Below are positions 5,905 through 7,126 of a DNA stretch of 7,126 nt, piece after piece; the first letter of the stretch is position 1, and each line of letters begins with the position of its first letter. The notes below the pieces were generated by a model. The model was not told the DNA's origin. It ran no database searches and was given only the letters and a program-made list of their open reading frames with translations. The DNA is from Treponema sp. GTDB lineage: Bacteria > Spirochaetota > Spirochaetia > Treponematales > Breznakiellaceae. Both the position numbers and the translations under genes were made by a program. The DNA lies in assembly GCA_031266255.1 (NCBI GenBank), contig JAISBK010000112.1:1-7126 (forward strand), given 5' to 3'.

Positions 5905-6054
5905 TTAGGGGGTCACCTCCCTCATATCGATGGTTGTGTCAGTCGTTTTCCCCGTAACCAACTCCAGGATCAACTGAGCCGCCTTTTTTGGAAATGACCG
6001 CCGGATGTTCAGGATATTGCGGTTGTTCCCGTTTTGTTGTACCGTAACCCCGGT
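5905..6054 (-). pseudogene. Possible 3' remnant of a minus-strand gene
   Basis: The minus-strand frame ending at the TAA 5907-5905 reads like real protein for its last ~46 codons. It has a mixed composition with RNILNIRRSFPKKAAQLILE and a final LVTGKTTDTTIDMREVTP, ordinary codon choice, and a strong minus-strand terminator 9 bases beyond the stop. To the right the open frame continues to 6411, but there it is antisense to the conserved Rpn coding sequence, so I regard that part as a shadow. The simplest reading is that the Rpn gene or a rearrangement replaced the 5' part of a convergent gene. I do not recognise the family. The right boundary is an estimate. Confidence 0.35.
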
Positions 6055-6972
6055 ATGGATACGAACAAGCCCCGTTCTGGGAAAATACGATGGCGGCCTG
6101 CCTTTATCCAGGCTCTCCGAATGGAACTTATCGAGTATAAAAACTCCTTCCATTTCAAGTATGAGTACCGCCTGACCAACGAACTGCTCCGAGTCGATCT
6201 GCTGATCCTTAAAAAGTTCCGCGATTTGGTTATCGACAAGAACATCGCCCGGATATTCAGGTCGGACAACATCCTGGAGTTCAAGAGCCCCGGAGACTAC
6301 CTTTCTGTGAAGGATTTCCTGAAAGTCTACGCCTACGCCTGCCTGTACGCGGCCATTACCCCCGGAATAGAGTTTTCCGGCGTAACCCTGACGCTGGTTG
6401 AACAGCGGCATCCCCGGCGGCTCATCAGCTACCTGACCGGCGAGCGGGGTTACGGGGTGGAGGAAACCGGGCCGGGAATATACACGGTCAGCGGGGATTA
6501 CCTGCCGATACAGATAATCGAGACGAAACGGCTGCCTGCGGGGGAGAATCTGTGGCTAAAATCGCTGACCAACGACTTGGAAGGGGGAGCGGCAAGGGCT
6601 ATACTGGAAGGGAGGAAGGAAGCGACACGGGAAGTGCCGTTGAGCGCCTATATGGACGTGTTGCTGCGGGCGAACCCAGAGGCATTTATGGAGGCATGGA
6701 ACATGGCAAACAGTACGAGGACATTTGAGGAAGTATTTACCGAGGCGGGGATAATCCCCCAATGGATTGAACGGGGCATTGAACAAGGTCTTGAACGGGG
6801 CATTGAACAGGGCCTTGAACGGGGTATTGAACAGGGTATTGAACAGGGCAAAGAAGAAAAAGCCCTTGCGATAGCGCGGAATCTTCTGGCAAAGGGATGG
6901 ACCGTAAAAGATGTCGCGGAAACGACGGATCTGTCCCTTGAAAAAGTTCGTTCCCTGGTTATTGATTCGTAA
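6055..6972 (+). CDS. Rpn-family PD-(D/E)XK nuclease (recombination-promoting nuclease / putative transposase)
   Basis: The N-terminal half is a PD-(D/E)XK nuclease domain. IRWRPAFIQAL (11-21) is followed by LLRVDLLIL with candidate catalytic D48, ILEFKSP with E75 and K77, and DFLKVYAYACLYAA (87-100). A helper region contains ERGYGVEETGPGIYTV (130-145) and LPIQIIETKRL (150-160). The C-terminus carries seven I/L-E-R/Q-G repeats (238-265) and a helical tail ALAIARNLLAKGWTVKDVAE (270-289). Rpn proteins nick or cut DNA, promote RecA-independent recombination and, in E. coli, act as toxins against phage, blocked by their own separately translated C-terminal domain. I prefer the ATG at 6055 over a TTG at 6034, because family members begin shortly before the RWRPAF motif. 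No Shine-Dalgarno precedes either. At 305 residues it appears intact and is unrelated to the upstream metabolic genes. Confidence 0.85.
   Translation: MDTNKPRSGKIRWRPAFIQALRMELIEYKNSFHFKYEYRLTNELLRVDLLILKKFRDLVIDKNIARIFRSDNILEFKSPGDYLSVKDFLKVYAYACLYAAITPGIEFSGVTLTLVEQRHPRRLISYLTGERGYGVEETGPGIYTVSGDYLPIQIIETKRLPAGENLWLKSLTNDLEGGAARAILEGRKEATREVPLSAYMDVLLRANPEAFMEAWNMANSTRTFEEVFTEAGIIPQWIERGIEQGLERGIEQGLERGIEQGIEQGKEEKALAIARNLLAKGWTVKDVAETTDLSLEKVRSLVIDS
6690..6694 (+). promoter_or_regulatory. Internal ribosome binding site in the Rpn gene
   Basis: GGAGG lies inside the Rpn coding sequence, 8 bases before the in-frame ATG at 6703 (codon 217). This is better than any site in front of the full-length gene. 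A second pair lies just upstream: AGAGG (6678-6682), 5 bases before the in-frame ATG at 6688 (codon 212). Confidence 0.55.
6703..6972 (+). CDS. Candidate intragenic RpnS-type C-terminal protein (putative antitoxin)
   Basis: Starting at the in-frame ATG of codon 217, this would be an 89-residue protein identical to the Rpn C-terminus. It begins MANSTRTFEEVF, carries all seven tetrapeptide repeats predicted to form one long charged helix, and ends with the helical tail. In E. coli Rpn systems the small C-terminal domain (RpnS) is translated on its own from within the gene, dimerises through a helix whose four-residue repeats vary in number, and blocks the toxic full-length nuclease. Here the evidence is the GGAGG with an 8-base spacer, its location immediately before the repeats, and the matching repeat architecture. 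Codon 212 (6688) is an alternative start giving 94 residues. Whether it is expressed is inferred. The start lies at the natural domain boundary, which favours the idea. Confidence 0.45.
   Translation: MANSTRTFEEVFTEAGIIPQWIERGIEQGLERGIEQGLERGIEQGIEQGKEEKALAIARNLLAKGWTVKDVAETTDLSLEKVRSLVIDS
6766..6849 (+). repeat. Seven tandem 12-bp repeats in the Rpn gene
   Basis: Seven in-frame 12-base units of the form ATT/CTT-GAA-CGG/CAG-GGN encode I/L-E-R/Q-G. R and Q units alternate for the first six, suggesting a 24-base higher unit (GAACGGGGCATTGAACA-like), followed by one extra IEQG. The copies are nearly identical, with mainly third-base differences. They keep the reading frame, so gain or loss of units would change only helix length. 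Confidence 0.9.
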
Positions 6973-6980
6973 CGAGGTGG

Positions 6981-7126
6981 ATGTTGCCGTCTTTGGCGGG
7001 GAGCCTGATGCGGGATTTCGCCAATTCCTCTCGTGTCGTCGAACCAAAGGTTCGTCACCGAAGGTTCGTCGTGGTAAATAGTAAATTGCTGGAGCCAAGG
7101 GACATCGGCTTGACTAAATTCCGTTT
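6981..7126 (+). CDS. Possible partial open reading frame at the window end
   Basis: An ATG at 6981 lies 8 bases after the Rpn stop, with GAGG (6974-6977) just upstream at a short 3-base spacing. The frame stays open for 48 codons to the window edge, beginning MLPSLAGSLMRDFANSS. I recognise no domain. An open stretch of this length is not rare by chance, and it spans a tandem 14-mer whose length is not a multiple of three, which argues against conserved coding. It could be a small gene co-transcribed with rpn or merely an open frame. Confidence 0.2.
   Translation, partial: MLPSLAGSLMRDFANSSRVVEPKVRHRRFVVVNSKLLEPRDIGLTKFR
7043..7070. repeat. Tandem 14-bp repeat downstream of the Rpn gene
   Basis: ACCAAAGGTTCGTC (7043-7056) is followed directly by ACCGAAGGTTCGTC (7057-7070), with one mismatch. 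CGAACC (7040-7045) and GGTTCG (7049-7054) also form a short hairpin over the first copy. No T-tract follows. Function is unknown. Confidence 0.6.

Noticed and set aside
6034..6054. TTG at 6034 as the Rpn start
   Set aside because: It adds seven residues not expected in the family and has no ribosome binding site. ATG 6055 sits at the usual distance before the RWRPAF motif.
6055..6411. Minus-strand open frame 5905-6411 as a full 168-residue gene
   Set aside because: From about 6055 rightwards it is antisense to the conserved Rpn nuclease domain with its D48, E75 and K77, so only the left ~150 bases are kept as a possible remnant.
6766..6849. CRISPR-like array
   Set aside because: The units are 12 bases, contiguous and in frame, with no spacers. 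They are protein-coding repeats.
6556..7098. Long minus-strand open frames of 136 and 180 codons over the Rpn 3' end
   Set aside because: They are antisense reflections of the 12-bp repeats (giving F-N-x-L-F-N-type or S-I-P-C-S-type runs) and have no domain signature.

Overview
The window looks like chromosomal DNA of an anaerobic, fermentative bacterium, most likely a spirochaete of the genus Treponema (termite-gut type). This is an inference from three things: a two-subunit oxygen-sensitive iron-sulfur serine dehydratase, moderate base composition, and a PD-(D/E)XK nuclease of the Rpn type with a tetrapeptide-repeat tail, of a kind I associate with many paralogues in Treponema. No rRNA, tRNA or CRISPR array is visible.

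Positions 1-516 hold no complete gene. The first ~78 bases are an almost pure C tract, probably a contig-end artefact or a homopolymer-rich junction. A possible minus-strand gene start follows at 113. Positions ~190-400 resemble the right end (omega-RNA-like) of an IS200/IS605-type element in minus orientation. At 447-498 lies a promoter with a perfect TATAAT and a 12-bp palindrome next to the expected transcription start.

Positions 517-5097 are one tightly spaced plus-strand array of six genes with gaps of 9 to 28 bases: a DinB-superfamily metal-binding protein, a C-terminally truncated deoxyribose-phosphate aldolase (deoC), a ThuA-like protein, a Gfo/Idh/MocA NAD(P)-dependent sugar dehydrogenase, and the beta and alpha subunits of L-serine dehydratase (sdaAB, sdaAA). 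The theme is carbon catabolism: sugar oxidation by the ThuA/Gfo pair and serine to pyruvate plus ammonia by SdaAB/SdaAA. deoC appears damaged. It keeps the Schiff-base lysine but stops right after it, and a second frame continues the family pattern for about 16 codons to an ATGA overlap with the next gene.

Positions 5256-5768 encode ribonuclease HI (rnhA) with a family-atypical insertion. A structured intergenic stretch follows, then a strong hairpin with a T-tract on the minus strand. That hairpin sits just past a minus-strand open stretch (5905-~6054) that reads like the end of a lost convergent gene.

Positions 6055-6972 encode the Rpn-family nuclease. It has seven 12-bp repeats coding for I/L-E-R/Q-G units. 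Just before them is an internal GGAGG-8 nt-ATG start that would produce an 89-residue C-terminal protein from the same frame. This matches the published gene-within-gene toxin/antitoxin anti-phage design of Rpn proteins and is the most interesting system here. The last 150 bases contain a tandem 14-mer and an open frame running off the window.
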